Shown: one piece after another, positions 25,232-33,648 of the stretch | Layout: the number at the start of each line of letters is the position of its first letter | Position numbering within the stretch: position 1 is the first letter of the stretch | NCBI GenBank assembly: GCA_016861105.1 | Contig: BOKS01000020.1 | Location: 5,001-53,713 of the forward strand | DNA length: 48,713 bases | Source of the DNA: Betaproteobacteria bacterium | Lineage (GTDB): Bacteria > Pseudomonadota > Gammaproteobacteria > Burkholderiales > Casimicrobiaceae | Direction: 5' to 3' | Made by a program: the position numbers and the translations under genes | The notes under the pieces: model-generated | Databases searched by the model: none | What the model saw: the letters and a program-made list of their open reading frames with translations, nothing else | What the model was told of the DNA's origin: nothing

Positions 25232-27520
25232 TCAGCGTCCCGGGTCCAGCCGCGCCAGGAGCGCCGTGCGCGCGGCCGGCGGCAGCAGGCGTGCAAGCAC
25301 GCGGCCGGCGATGGTGCCGCGCAAGCGCAGCAGCGCCTGCGCGAGCGGCGGGCGCGCGGGTGGCGACCCTGCGCCGCCGGGGGCCGGCGGGACCCAGCGG
25401 CGGTACCCGAAGGCCTCGACCACCCGCAGGCGGTCCGGCGGTGCGTGCGCGACCGGCGTGCGCTGCGCGGCGGCCCGGTAGCAGGCGAGCGTGCGCTCGA
25501 CCATCGTCGCCAGCGTCGGCAGCGGCATCGCCGCCGCCCGGCCGCAGGCAGCCTCGAGCGCCGCGCGACCGTCCGGCCCGGTGAGCGCCACCAGGCGATC
25601 GAGCAGGCGCGCGTCGTCCCGCCACTCCGCCTCGTCCATGATCCAGCCGGCGCCGTGGTCGGCGACGCGCCCGGCGAGCGCGCCGATCGGCGGCACCAGC
25701 ACGGCGCGGCCCGCCGCCCACGCCTCGGACAGCGTGTAGGCGAAGGTCTCCGGCCCGAGCGACGGAAACACGACGAGCCGCGCGCCGTAGTGGTCGAGCA
25801 GCGCCGGCAGGTCGCGCGGATCGTAGCGGCCGTGCACGGTGAGCGTGGCGTCGTCGTCCTGCCAGGCCTCGCCGTGCGCGTCGAGGTAGCCGACCACGAC
25901 GAAGCGCACGTCCGCGCGGCGCTCGCGCGCGAGGGCGGCGAGCCGCTCGATGCGGCGCGCACCCTTGTCCGGCCCGATCGCGCCGAGCACAGCCACCGTC
26001 GGCCGCGCGTCGCGCGGCACGAGCACGGCCTGCGTCGCGCGCGGACGCGCGAGCGCGCGGGCGGGCAGGCCGTGCGGCACGACGTCGACCTGCACCGCCG
26101 GGTAGTAGCGGCGCAGCGTCTGCGCCGCCCACGGCGACGGCGCGATGACGAAGTCGGCGCGCGCCAGCAGCGCGCCGTGCCGGTCGCGCCAGCGCACGAT
26201 GTCCTCGCCGGCGAACGCGGGCTGCTCGCGCAGGCACGCCGCGCAGGCGGCGGCGTCGGTCACGGCACCGCAGTACCAGCCGTCGGCGCGCTGCAGCGTG
26301 ATCGTCGGGCAGGCCGCCTGCAGGTCGTGCACCGTCACGCCGAACGGCAGGGCAGCGCCGGCGAGCGCGTCGATGAGCCCCTCGGGGTCGCCCGACAGGT
26401 TGTGCGCGTGTACCACGTCGATGCCGAACGCGTCCGCGATCGTCCGCAGGAACGCGGCCGGCGCCTCGCCGGGGCGCCGCGCGAACTCGCACGGCATCAC
26501 GCTGCCGTCGCTGCGGTGCTCGTCGATGCGCCAGCGCTCGCCGCGCACGAACGCCACGACGTGCCGCACGCGGTGGCCGCTCGCCTCGATCAGCGAGCGC
26601 ACGTACGCCTCGGTGCCGCCGCCGCCGTGCAGCACGTGGAGCACGCCCGGGCGCGGGCCGTGCAGGCGGTCGTGCGCGGTGCGCGCGGCCTCGCGCAGCG
26701 CCGCGAGCGGATCGCGGGCGATGAAGTCGCGCACGACGTCGAGGTACGCGGGATGGCGTTCGAGCAGCAGCGCCATGTTGCGCACGCCGAGCCGCTCGCG
26801 CGCGCCCTCGAACGAGCGGCCGCCGGTGTGCAGCACGAACGCGTCGTCGCACAGCACGTTGCGGAAGCCGGCCGCGTGCGCGCGCATGCAGAAGTCGTTC
26901 TCCTCGCCGTAGCCGGCGCCGAACGCGGGGTCGAAGGGGCCGATCGCGTCGATCAGCGCACGGCGGACGTAGAAGCAGAACCCCACGCCGGTCGGCAGGT
27001 CCGGATAGCAGGGGACCGCCGCCGCCGCGATCGCGGCGCGCAGCGGCTCGGGGTCGGCGTCGGGCGGCCACGGATGGTCGACGCACAGCTTCGGGAACGA
27101 GCAGACCTCGGCGTTGTTCGAGAACGGGGTGATCGTGCCGATGCGCGGGTCCGACGCCGCGCAGCGGCGCAGGGCGTCGAGCCAGCCGGCGGTGACGACG
27201 GCGTCCGAGTTGAGCAGCACGACGTCGCGCCGCGACCGCGTCATCCCGCGGTTCGCCGTGGCCGTGAAGCCGAGGTTGCGTTCGTTGGCGAGCAGCGTCA
27301 CGTGCGGCAGCGCGCGCGACGCCACGTCGTCGAGGACGGTGCGCACGCGCGGGTCCGGCGAGCCGTCGTCGATGATCACGAGCTCGTAGCGGCCGGTCGT
27401 GTGGGCCAGCACCGCGTCGATGCAGCGGCGCAGGTCGTCGGGCGCGTTGTACGCCGGCACGACGACGTCGATCGTCGCGTCGGCCGCTCCGCGCGCCGGG
27501 GCGTGGCCCGCGGGGCTCAC
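25232..27520 (-). CDS. fused GT2-GT4 glycosyltransferase
   Basis: A 762-residue protein. N-terminal GT2 domain (GT-A fold, about residues 17-265): IDVVVPAYNAPDDLRRCID, the DxD-like DVVLLNSDAVVTAGW, and GYGEENDFCMRAHAAGFR (ED motif). C-terminal GT4 domain (about 310-690): GVLHVLHGGGGTEAYVRSLI, DVVHAHNLSG, VLGAIGPDKGARRIERLA, and GPETFAYTLSEAWAAGRAVL with an E-x7-E pair. A short C-terminal tail has a basic amphipathic stretch that may touch the membrane. The GTG start overlaps the upstream stop as GTGA. Such fusions add two sugars in succession to rhamnan/mannan-type glycans. Domains are clear; the sugars are unknown. Confidence 0.9.
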   Translation of the reverse strand: MSPAGHAPARGAADATIDVVVPAYNAPDDLRRCIDAVLAHTTGRYELVIIDDGSPDPRVRTVLDDVASRALPHVTLLANERNLGFTATANRGMTRSRRDVVLLNSDAVVTAGWLDALRRCAASDPRIGTITPFSNNAEVCSFPKLCVDHPWPPDADPEPLRAAIAAAAVPCYPDLPTGVGFCFYVRRALIDAIGPFDPAFGAGYGEENDFCMRAHAAGFRNVLCDDAFVLHTGGRSFEGARERLGVRNMALLLERHPAYLDVVRDFIARDPLAALREAARTAHDRLHGPRPGVLHVLHGGGGTEAYVRSLIEASGHRVRHVVAFVRGERWRIDEHRSDGSVMPCEFARRPGEAPAAFLRTIADAFGIDVVHAHNLSGDPEGLIDALAGAALPFGVTVHDLQAACPTITLQRADGWYCGAVTDAAACAACLREQPAFAGEDIVRWRDRHGALLARADFVIAPSPWAAQTLRRYYPAVQVDVVPHGLPARALARPRATQAVLVPRDARPTVAVLGAIGPDKGARRIERLAALARERRADVRFVVVGYLDAHGEAWQDDDATLTVHGRYDPRDLPALLDHYGARLVVFPSLGPETFAYTLSEAWAAGRAVLVPPIGALAGRVADHGAGWIMDEAEWRDDARLLDRLVALTGPDGRAALEAACGRAAAMPLPTLATMVERTLACYRAAAQRTPVAHAPPDRLRVVEAFGYRRWVPPAPGGAGSPPARPPLAQALLRLRGTIAGRVLARLLPPAARTALLARLDPGR

Positions 27521-29169
27521 TGCTGCAGCCCCGCGCACGGCCCGTCGAGCGCGCGCCGCCACGCAGCGTCCCAGTCGTGGAGGTCGGCGGCGACCGCCAG
27601 CGCCACCGGCTGCAGCACGCGCTCCCGCGGGCGCCAGCAGAACCAGCGGTCGGGCAGCCGGTACGGCGGCGCGACCTGCGGACCGTGCAGCGTGCGGATC
27701 ACGTCGATCAGCGGCTCGCGCGTCAGCCGGCCGATCACGTCGCGCGGGATGAGGTCGGTCCACTGGCCCAGCTCCGGCACGACCTGCACGAGGATGCGCG
27801 ACGACAGCTCGCGCGGCTGCACCGGCGGCATCAGGAGCGCGGCCTGCGCGTTGCGCGCGAACGGCACCGGGCCGACGTGGTCGGGCGCGACGACGAATGC
27901 GTACTCGCCTGCCGGCAGCGCGGCCGCGGTGCGCTCGATCGCCTCGATCAGCGCGCGCATGCTCGCTCCCGCGTCCGCCCAGCGCGCGACGGCGCCGTGC
28001 GCCAGTCCGCCGCCGGCGACGATCATGACCGCCGCGGCGAGCAGCGCGACGCGCCGCGCCGCGGCCGACGCCGCGCGCAGCGGCACGACGAGCGCCGCGA
28101 TCGCGATCGCGCCGACCGCGTACAGCACGCGGGCGCCCTCGCCGTGGGCCGGCCAGTGCCACTGCGCTGACAGGATCGTGAACGCCGCGGCGGCGGCCGC
28201 CGCGAGCGGGACGAACTCCGCGGCGCGCTCGCGCTCCGCGAGCGATGCCCGGACGCCCAGCACGGCGAGGACGGCGGCCGCGCCGAGGAACCACGGCGAG
28301 AGGTCCGCCTCCGGAAACGCCTGCGGCCACCATGCCGCGATCGCGGCGGCGTTGTCGAGGAATGCGCCGCTCGCCAGCGCGTCCATCGGCGACGCCCCGG
28401 GGAAGAACCGGACGGCGTCGCCGAAGATCGCGGCGCGCAGCGCGAAGTACGCGGCCGCGACCGCGAGCCAGGGCAGGAGCGCCGGGAGCGCCGCGAAGGC
28501 GCCGTGCACGACGCCGCGCGCGCGCGCCTCGCGCTGCCAGAGGAGCGCCCCGGCCAGCGGCAACGCGAGGATGCCGGCCTCCTTGCTGCCGAGCGCCAGG
28601 GCGAAGGCACCCAGCGCGGCGAGGGCCGGGCCGTCGAGCGCGCGCTCGCTCGAGGCTGCAAGGCGCGCAGCTGCAAGCACGAAGAACAGCGCGAGCGCGT
28701 CGAAGCGCGCGGCCGGCCAGGCCACGGCCTCGACCGCGGGCGGGAACAGCGCGAGCGCGAGGCCGGCGGTCAGCGCCGCGGCGCGTGCCCCGGTCGCGCC
28801 GCGCTGCACGCGAAGCACCAGCGCAGCGAGCAGCGCGGCGTTCGCCGCGTGCAGCAGCAGGCTGACCGCGTGCCAGTGGAGCGGATCGGCGTCGCCGCGG
28901 GCGACGTTGAACGCGAACGTCGCCATCGTGACCGGCCGGTACTGCAGGCTGGGCGCCCCCACGCCCTGCACGAACGTCTGCGCGACGCGCGTGGCGAGCT
29001 CCGTCGCCGTCCCGGCGCCGTGGAAAGCGAACATCAGGCTGTAGTCGTCGGACAGCAGCGCCCCCCGCTGCACCGGCAGGAAGAGCAGGATCGCGAGCAG
29101 CGCGGACAGCGCCACGACGCCCTCGACGGCGAGCGCGCGCCGGCCGGTCGCGGATCGCCCGCGCCTCAT
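27517..29169 (-). CDS. polytopic GT-C-like membrane glycosyltransferase candidate
   Basis: A 550-residue integral membrane protein with about ten hydrophobic helices and a soluble C-terminal domain of about 150 residues. The first helix (ALAVEGVVALSALLAILLFL) is followed by a loop with GALLSDDYSLMFAF, matching the acidic DD loop typical of GT-C enzymes that use polyprenyl-phosphate sugars. HAVSLLLHAANAALLAALVL and a later LGSKEAGILALPL are also typical of this group. The ATG at 29169 overlaps the upstream methyltransferase stop (ATGA). It probably transfers a sugar in the periplasm. The activity is inferred; no exact family is named. Confidence 0.76.
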   Translation of the reverse strand: MRRGRSATGRRALAVEGVVALSALLAILLFLPVQRGALLSDDYSLMFAFHGAGTATELATRVAQTFVQGVGAPSLQYRPVTMATFAFNVARGDADPLHWHAVSLLLHAANAALLAALVLRVQRGATGARAAALTAGLALALFPPAVEAVAWPAARFDALALFFVLAAARLAASSERALDGPALAALGAFALALGSKEAGILALPLAGALLWQREARARGVVHGAFAALPALLPWLAVAAAYFALRAAIFGDAVRFFPGASPMDALASGAFLDNAAAIAAWWPQAFPEADLSPWFLGAAAVLAVLGVRASLAERERAAEFVPLAAAAAAAFTILSAQWHWPAHGEGARVLYAVGAIAIAALVVPLRAASAAARRVALLAAAVMIVAGGGLAHGAVARWADAGASMRALIEAIERTAAALPAGEYAFVVAPDHVGPVPFARNAQAALLMPPVQPRELSSRILVQVVPELGQWTDLIPRDVIGRLTREPLIDVIRTLHGPQVAPPYRLPDRWFCWRPRERVLQPVALAVAADLHDWDAAWRRALDGPCAGLQQ

Positions 29170-30653
29170 GAACCGCCGCCCAGGCGATGCCACAGGAGCT
29201 TCGCGCGCACGAGCGGGAGCGCGAGCCACCAGCGGAGGCTCTGCCGGTAGGCGATGATGCGTTCCTGCGCGGCGAGCGCGCGCTCGAGCCGGTCGGCGTC
29301 GGCGCGATAGGCCTCCACCGCGCCCTCGAGCTCGGCCACGTCGCGGTCGCGCGCGGCGAGCCCGTCGCGCGCGACCGCGAGCGCGCCCAGCAACTCCTCC
29401 GCGCGGCCGCGGGCGTGCGCCAGCTCGTCGCGCTCGGCGGCGGTGCGCGTGTCGAGCTCCGCCACGAGCGCCGCCAGCTCGGCGCGCGTGCGCTGGCCCG
29501 CCTCGCGCTCGGCGTGCAGCGCGAAGGCCAGGGCGTCGACGACCGACTGCTGATCGGCCAGCGCGATGCCTGCGGGCCACGCGACGCGTACGCGCACGCG
29601 ATCGGCCGACGCGATCGTGCCGGGGGAAGCGTCCGGGGCGATCCAGCCGTCCGGCGCGAGCAATGCGATGCGGCGCGCGTCCAGCGGCAGCACACCGCCG
29701 ACGGCCGCGCGCGCGAGGTCGCCGTCCAGCGACCACAGCGTGCGCCCGCCTGCACACAGCTCGAACCCGTGCAGCTCGACGACGCCGGGCCGGTCGGCGA
29801 GCAGCAGGCGCAGCGCACCGGTCCCCGGCGGAATCTCCCACTCGATCGTGGACGGCGCACCGCCGAGCGGGATCGCGGCGGAGAGCGCGCGCTCGAGCGT
29901 CAGGCCCTCGGGCGTGGCCGCGTGCAGCAGCCGCACCGGCACTGTCGCGACCGCACCGACCGGCCCCGGGACCAGCGGCTCCGCGGCTATCCCGGGCACG
30001 GCGCGCGCGAGCCACTGGTAGACGAGCGCGTGCGGCCGCCGGCCCAGCGCGTCGCGCACCGCCGGCACCAGCGCTTCGCTGCGCACGCGAAACTCGGTCT
30101 CGTAGTCCGCGAGCGTCGTCGCGTCCCACGCCGCCACGCGGAAGCCCGCGTCGCGCAGCGCGTCCGCCAGCGACCGCCACGTGTACAGGCGCACGTGCGT
30201 CGCGTCGAGCAGTCCCTCCGCGCCGTACTCGAAGCGCTCGTCGAGCAGCCGCGCGACGATCGCGCTGTGCGCGACGTTGGGCACGGACAGCAGGAGCTCG
30301 CCGCCGGGCGCGAGCAGCGGCGGCAGCCGGCGCAGCATCGCCACGCCGTCGCGCAGGTGCTCGAGCACGTCGGCGCAGACGATCGTGTCGTAGCGCGCGC
30401 CGGCGAGCTCCGTGGCCCAGGCGTCGCCGTCGAGGTCGGCGACGATCGTCCGCCGCGCGTGGCGGCGGGCCTCGTCCGCCGCAGCGGCGTCGAGCTCCAC
30501 GACGTCCACGGCGCAGCCCAGCGACGCGAGGTGCGCCGTGAAGTAGCCGGCCGCGGCGCCGAGCTCGAGCACGTTCGCGCCTGGCCGCACCCAGCGGGCG
30601 AGCTTCGCCAGCGAATCGTCGCCCTGCGGATCGAACCGGCGCCGGTAGATCAT
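29166..30653 (-). CDS. SAM-dependent methyltransferase with C-terminal coiled coil (WbdD-like layout)
   Basis: A 495-residue protein. Residues ~1-170 are a class I SAM methyltransferase (motif I: NVLELGAAAGYFTAHLASLG; DTIVCADVLEHLRDG; LLLSVPNVAHSAI). Residues ~240-350 form a probably beta-rich middle domain. Residues ~385-470 are strongly heptad-like and Ala/Glu/Arg/Leu-rich (a coiled coil), ending in a basic amphipathic tail (YRQSLRWWLALPLVRAKLLW). In E. coli O9a, WbdD is a methyltransferase/kinase whose coiled coil measures O-antigen length, and ABC-dependent export requires the terminal modification. This layout plus a Wzt with C-terminal extension in the same operon suggests a chain terminator. 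The kinase domain of WbdD is not present. Function inferred. Confidence 0.8.
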   Translation of the reverse strand: MIYRRRFDPQGDDSLAKLARWVRPGANVLELGAAAGYFTAHLASLGCAVDVVELDAAAADEARRHARRTIVADLDGDAWATELAGARYDTIVCADVLEHLRDGVAMLRRLPPLLAPGGELLLSVPNVAHSAIVARLLDERFEYGAEGLLDATHVRLYTWRSLADALRDAGFRVAAWDATTLADYETEFRVRSEALVPAVRDALGRRPHALVYQWLARAVPGIAAEPLVPGPVGAVATVPVRLLHAATPEGLTLERALSAAIPLGGAPSTIEWEIPPGTGALRLLLADRPGVVELHGFELCAGGRTLWSLDGDLARAAVGGVLPLDARRIALLAPDGWIAPDASPGTIASADRVRVRVAWPAGIALADQQSVVDALAFALHAEREAGQRTRAELAALVAELDTRTAAERDELAHARGRAEELLGALAVARDGLAARDRDVAELEGAVEAYRADADRLERALAAQERIIAYRQSLRWWLALPLVRAKLLWHRLGGGS

Positions 30654-31591
30654 CGCGGCACGGCGAAACGCGGCCACAGGTGCCAGAAGTGCCACGCGGC
30701 CGGCGCTTCGGCGATCCGGCGGTCGAGCAGCGCGGCGAGCGCGCCCACGTCGGCCTGCTCGATCGCGCCGGCCGGATCGGCCTGCACGACGCGCGAGCCG
30801 TCGGGGCAGGTGCGCGCGGTGAGCACGAGCACGCCCGCCCCCGTGCCGCGCGCCGATTCGAGCAGCCCCGCCGGCAGCAGCACCGGCTGCCCGCGCAGCG
30901 TGGCGTTCGGCGCGTGCCCGGCCGCCTCGGGGATCGGCACGTCGAGCAGCCCGTAGACCGCGCCGGCCGCCTGCAGCGTCGCGGCGATCTCGCGCCGCGC
31001 CCCGCCGGTGAAGATCGGCGCGATGCCCGCCAGCCGCTCGACGGCGCGGATGCGCAGGCGCGCGTACGCGTAGTGGACGGCGCCCTGGGCCTCGCTGCGC
31101 ACGAGACGGATCGACACGAACCGCGCGGCGACGCCCTGCGTGGCGAGCCAGTGCATCAGCCACAACCCCTGCCCGTAGTGGAACGACACGACGAGCAGCG
31201 GCGCGCGCACGCCGGAAGGGAGCGCCGGCGCGCGCAGGCGGCGCAGCAGGAACCGCCGCGAGCGCGTCAGCGCCCAGAACAGGTCGGCGTGGTCGACGAG
31301 CTGCGCGAAGCGGAAGGCCGCGGCGAACGCGCGCTCGTCGCCGCCGCCGCCGGCGGCCCGCCACTGCGCGACGCTCGCGCGCGCGGCCGGCTCGTACAGC
31401 GGCAGCGCGCGTGCCAGCCGGCGCGCGAGCGCGATGCCCGCGCGGTAGGGCAGCGACGCGACGAGCGCGGGCAGCAGCCACAGCTCGACGGCGGCGCGCG
31501 CCTCGTCGCGCAACCGCGTCACGGCGGCGCCCCCGCGTGCGCGGCCGGCCCGGCCGTGCGGCCGCACGCGTGCGTCATGCGTCGCGTCCAT
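30650..31591 (-). CDS. LpxL/HtrB-like acyltransferase homologue
   Basis: A 313-residue protein of the lysophospholipid/lipid A acyltransferase-like group. The N-terminal amphipathic/hydrophobic stretch (ELWLLPALVASLPYRAGIAL) and the central LLVVSFHYGQGLWLMHWLA correspond to the family's His-containing block, and later IRLVRSEA and GLLDVPIPEAAGH resemble its substrate blocks. The canonical H-x4-D/E acid after His138 is not present (HYGQGL), so catalysis is uncertain. ATG at 31591 overlaps the ATPase stop by 17 nt; a GTG at 31522 is an alternative. It lies between a methyltransferase and an ABC exporter, so it may acylate a glycolipid or have become a binding protein. Confidence 0.75.
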   Translation of the reverse strand: MDATHDARVRPHGRAGRARGGAAVTRLRDEARAAVELWLLPALVASLPYRAGIALARRLARALPLYEPAARASVAQWRAAGGGGDERAFAAAFRFAQLVDHADLFWALTRSRRFLLRRLRAPALPSGVRAPLLVVSFHYGQGLWLMHWLATQGVAARFVSIRLVRSEAQGAVHYAYARLRIRAVERLAGIAPIFTGGARREIAATLQAAGAVYGLLDVPIPEAAGHAPNATLRGQPVLLPAGLLESARGTGAGVLVLTARTCPDGSRVVQADPAGAIEQADVGALAALLDRRIAEAPAAWHFWHLWPRFAVPR

Positions 31592-32774
31592 CGGCGGTCC
31601 ACGCGTGCGGCAGCCGGCAGTAGCCGAGCTCGCGCGTCGTCCCCTGCACCACGAACGGGGCCTCGTGATGGTCGAAGAGCCGCATCCCCTCCGGGTCCAT
31701 CGCGTGCGCGCGCACGCGGTAGTGCCCGGGCAGCAGCGGCAGCGCGTGGAAGCGCACGGCGAACGCGTAGCGGTCGGCCGCCAGCCGGCGCGGCCGCACG
31801 CCGTCGAGCTCGCTGGTCGTGCCGTAGACCGGCGTGCCGTCTGCGCGCACGACGCCGACCGCCACGACCGGCGCCCGGCCGTCCGGCGAGCGCACCTCCA
31901 CCGCCACGTCGAGGCCGCGCGCCGCGTCGACCTCCGCGCCGCCCCCGACCGGCGCGACCGACAGCGCCACGACCGCGTAGTCGCCCACCACGTCGCGCCG
32001 GTGCTGCCGGTGCTCCGCCGCGCGAGCCTCGTGCCACGCGAGGTACTCGCGCGCCACCTCGTCCGCGCGCCCCAGCATGCGCGGCCGGCCGTGGTCGAGC
32101 CACAGCGCGTGCGCGCACAGCTTCTGCACGTGGTACATGCTGTGCGAGCACAGGAGCAGCGTCCCGCCGCGCCGGAGGTAGTCCTCCATCCACGCGACGC
32201 ACTTCTTCTGGAACGACTCGTCGCCGACGGCCAGCACCTCGTCGGTGATCAGCACGTCCGGCGCGAGCGCGGTCGCGATCGCGAAGCCCAGCCGCACCAC
32301 CATCCCCGACGAGTAGGTCTTGATCGGGTCGTGGATGTGCTCCCCGATGTCGGCGAACGCGACGATGGCCTCGCGCTTGCCCGCGATCTCGGCGGGCGAC
32401 ATGCCGAGGAGCGCCGCGGCGAGGTCGATGTTCGCGTAGCCCGTGTACTCGGGATGGAAGCCCGAGCCCAGCTCGAGCAGCGCCGACACGCGGCCGTGCA
32501 CCGCCACGCGGCCGCGCGTCGGCCGGATCACGCCGGCGACGATCTTGAGCAGCGTCGACTTGCCCGCCCCGTTCTCGCCGACGATGGCGAGCGACTCGCC
32601 GCGCCGCATCGCGAAGCTCACGCCGTCCAGCGCCGTGAACGAGGACGCGGCCGCGCGGCCGCGCAGCAGGTCGGCGACCAGCCGCAGCCGGCCGCCGCGC
32701 GTCGCGAGCTTCGGATAGTCCTTGCCGACGCCGTCGAGCGCCAGCAGCTCGGCGCCCCCGCCCGCCGGCGCCAT
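31575..32774 (-). CDS. wzt: polysaccharide ABC exporter ATPase with C-terminal domain (Wzt type)
   Basis: A 399-residue ATPase. Residues ~1-240 carry Walker A GENGAGKST, signature YSSGMVVRLGFAIAT, Walker B VLITDEVLAVGD and the switch His in LCSHSMYHV. Residues ~265-395 form an added C-terminal domain (DYAVVALSVAPVGGGAEVDA through RYAFAVRFHALPLLPGHYRV) similar in position and beta-rich character to the carbohydrate-binding domain of Wzt from O8/O9a systems, which recognises the capped chain end. It starts one base into the permease stop (TGATG). It is distinct from the short ATPase at 5959-6711. Export of a terminally modified O-polysaccharide is inferred. Confidence 0.93.
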   Translation of the reverse strand: MAPAGGGAELLALDGVGKDYPKLATRGGRLRLVADLLRGRAAASSFTALDGVSFAMRRGESLAIVGENGAGKSTLLKIVAGVIRPTRGRVAVHGRVSALLELGSGFHPEYTGYANIDLAAALLGMSPAEIAGKREAIVAFADIGEHIHDPIKTYSSGMVVRLGFAIATALAPDVLITDEVLAVGDESFQKKCVAWMEDYLRRGGTLLLCSHSMYHVQKLCAHALWLDHGRPRMLGRADEVAREYLAWHEARAAEHRQHRRDVVGDYAVVALSVAPVGGGAEVDAARGLDVAVEVRSPDGRAPVVAVGVVRADGTPVYGTTSELDGVRPRRLAADRYAFAVRFHALPLLPGHYRVRAHAMDPEGMRLFDHHEAPFVVQGTTRELGYCRLPHAWTADGRDA

Positions 32775-33607
32775 CAGACGAAGTCCTCGAAGTGCGGCGA
32801 GAGCCGCCGGAACATCGCGAGCCCCGCGGCGAACAACGCGGTTGCCACGCCCAGCGCCACCAAGTCGCCCCACTGCGGGGCGAGGCGCCCGTCGAGCAGC
32901 GCGTCTCTCATCCGCGTCACCAGCCAGGCGAACGGGTTCGCCGCGACCCACGGGCGGACCCGCTCGGGCACGATGGCGAGCGGGTACAGGATCGGCGTCA
33001 GGAACATGACGATCATGAGCACCGGCATCAGCACGTGCTCGACGTCGCGCACGAACACCTGCAGCGACGCGAGCATCAGCGCGACGCCGGCGACGGCGAT
33101 GGCCATCACCAGCCACAGCGGCACGGCGAGCAGCAGGCCCTGCAGGCGGATCGGCTCGCCGATCGCCACCAGCACCAGCAGCACGACGACGTAGCCGGCG
33201 AACTGCAGCACGAGCGTCGCGCCGACCGAGGCGTAGACGATCGCCTCGTGCGGGAACGCCGCCTTGCGGATCAGCCCGGCGTAGTTCGCCAGGCTGACCG
33301 TGCCGCGCTGCAGCGCCTCCTGCGCGGCGAGCCACGGCCACAGCGCGACCGCGACGAACGCGAGGAAGCTCTGCGTCGCGACCGCGCCCGCGCGGAAGAT
33401 CGTCGTGAAGACGAAGTGGTAGACCGCGAGCAGGGCGAGCGGGTGGACGAGCGCCCACGCGAGCCCGGTGGCGCTGCCGAGGTAGCGCGTGCGCAGCTCG
33501 CGCGAGAAGAAGTTGGCGAAGAGCGCGCGCAGCCGCGCTGCGCTGCGGACCGCGCCCGGGGCCACCGGAGCGTCCGTGGTTCCGGCCTGCGGCATGGCGG
33601 GCGGCAT
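32774..33607 (-). CDS. wzm: polysaccharide ABC exporter permease (ABC-2 / Wzm type)
   Basis: A 277-residue ABC-2 permease with the family's cytoplasmic LFANFFSRELRTRYLGSATG, then WALVHPLALLAVYHFVFTTI and about six membrane helices, including LQVFVRDVEHVLMPVLMIVM and FLTPILYPLAIVPE. Two ATG codons fit (33607, 33595) and neither has a clear Shine-Dalgarno sequence. It is the first gene of the long minus-strand operon that runs to 19784; the ATPase follows with a one-base overlap. The 41-bp gap upstream separates it from the prolyl isomerase gene, so it may share that gene's transcript. Confidence 0.92.
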   Translation of the reverse strand: MPPAMPQAGTTDAPVAPGAVRSAARLRALFANFFSRELRTRYLGSATGLAWALVHPLALLAVYHFVFTTIFRAGAVATQSFLAFVAVALWPWLAAQEALQRGTVSLANYAGLIRKAAFPHEAIVYASVGATLVLQFAGYVVVLLVLVAIGEPIRLQGLLLAVPLWLVMAIAVAGVALMLASLQVFVRDVEHVLMPVLMIVMFLTPILYPLAIVPERVRPWVAANPFAWLVTRMRDALLDGRLAPQWGDLVALGVATALFAAGLAMFRRLSPHFEDFV

Positions 33608-33648
33608 GGCGACGCGGGGCGGGCGCGATCGGCGCCGGCGCCGGCAGG

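Noticed and set aside
23750..29044. A 1764-codon plus-strand open frame
   Set aside because: Antisense to the GT41, GT2-GT4 and GT-C-like genes; Arg/Pro/Ala low-complexity translation without motifs.
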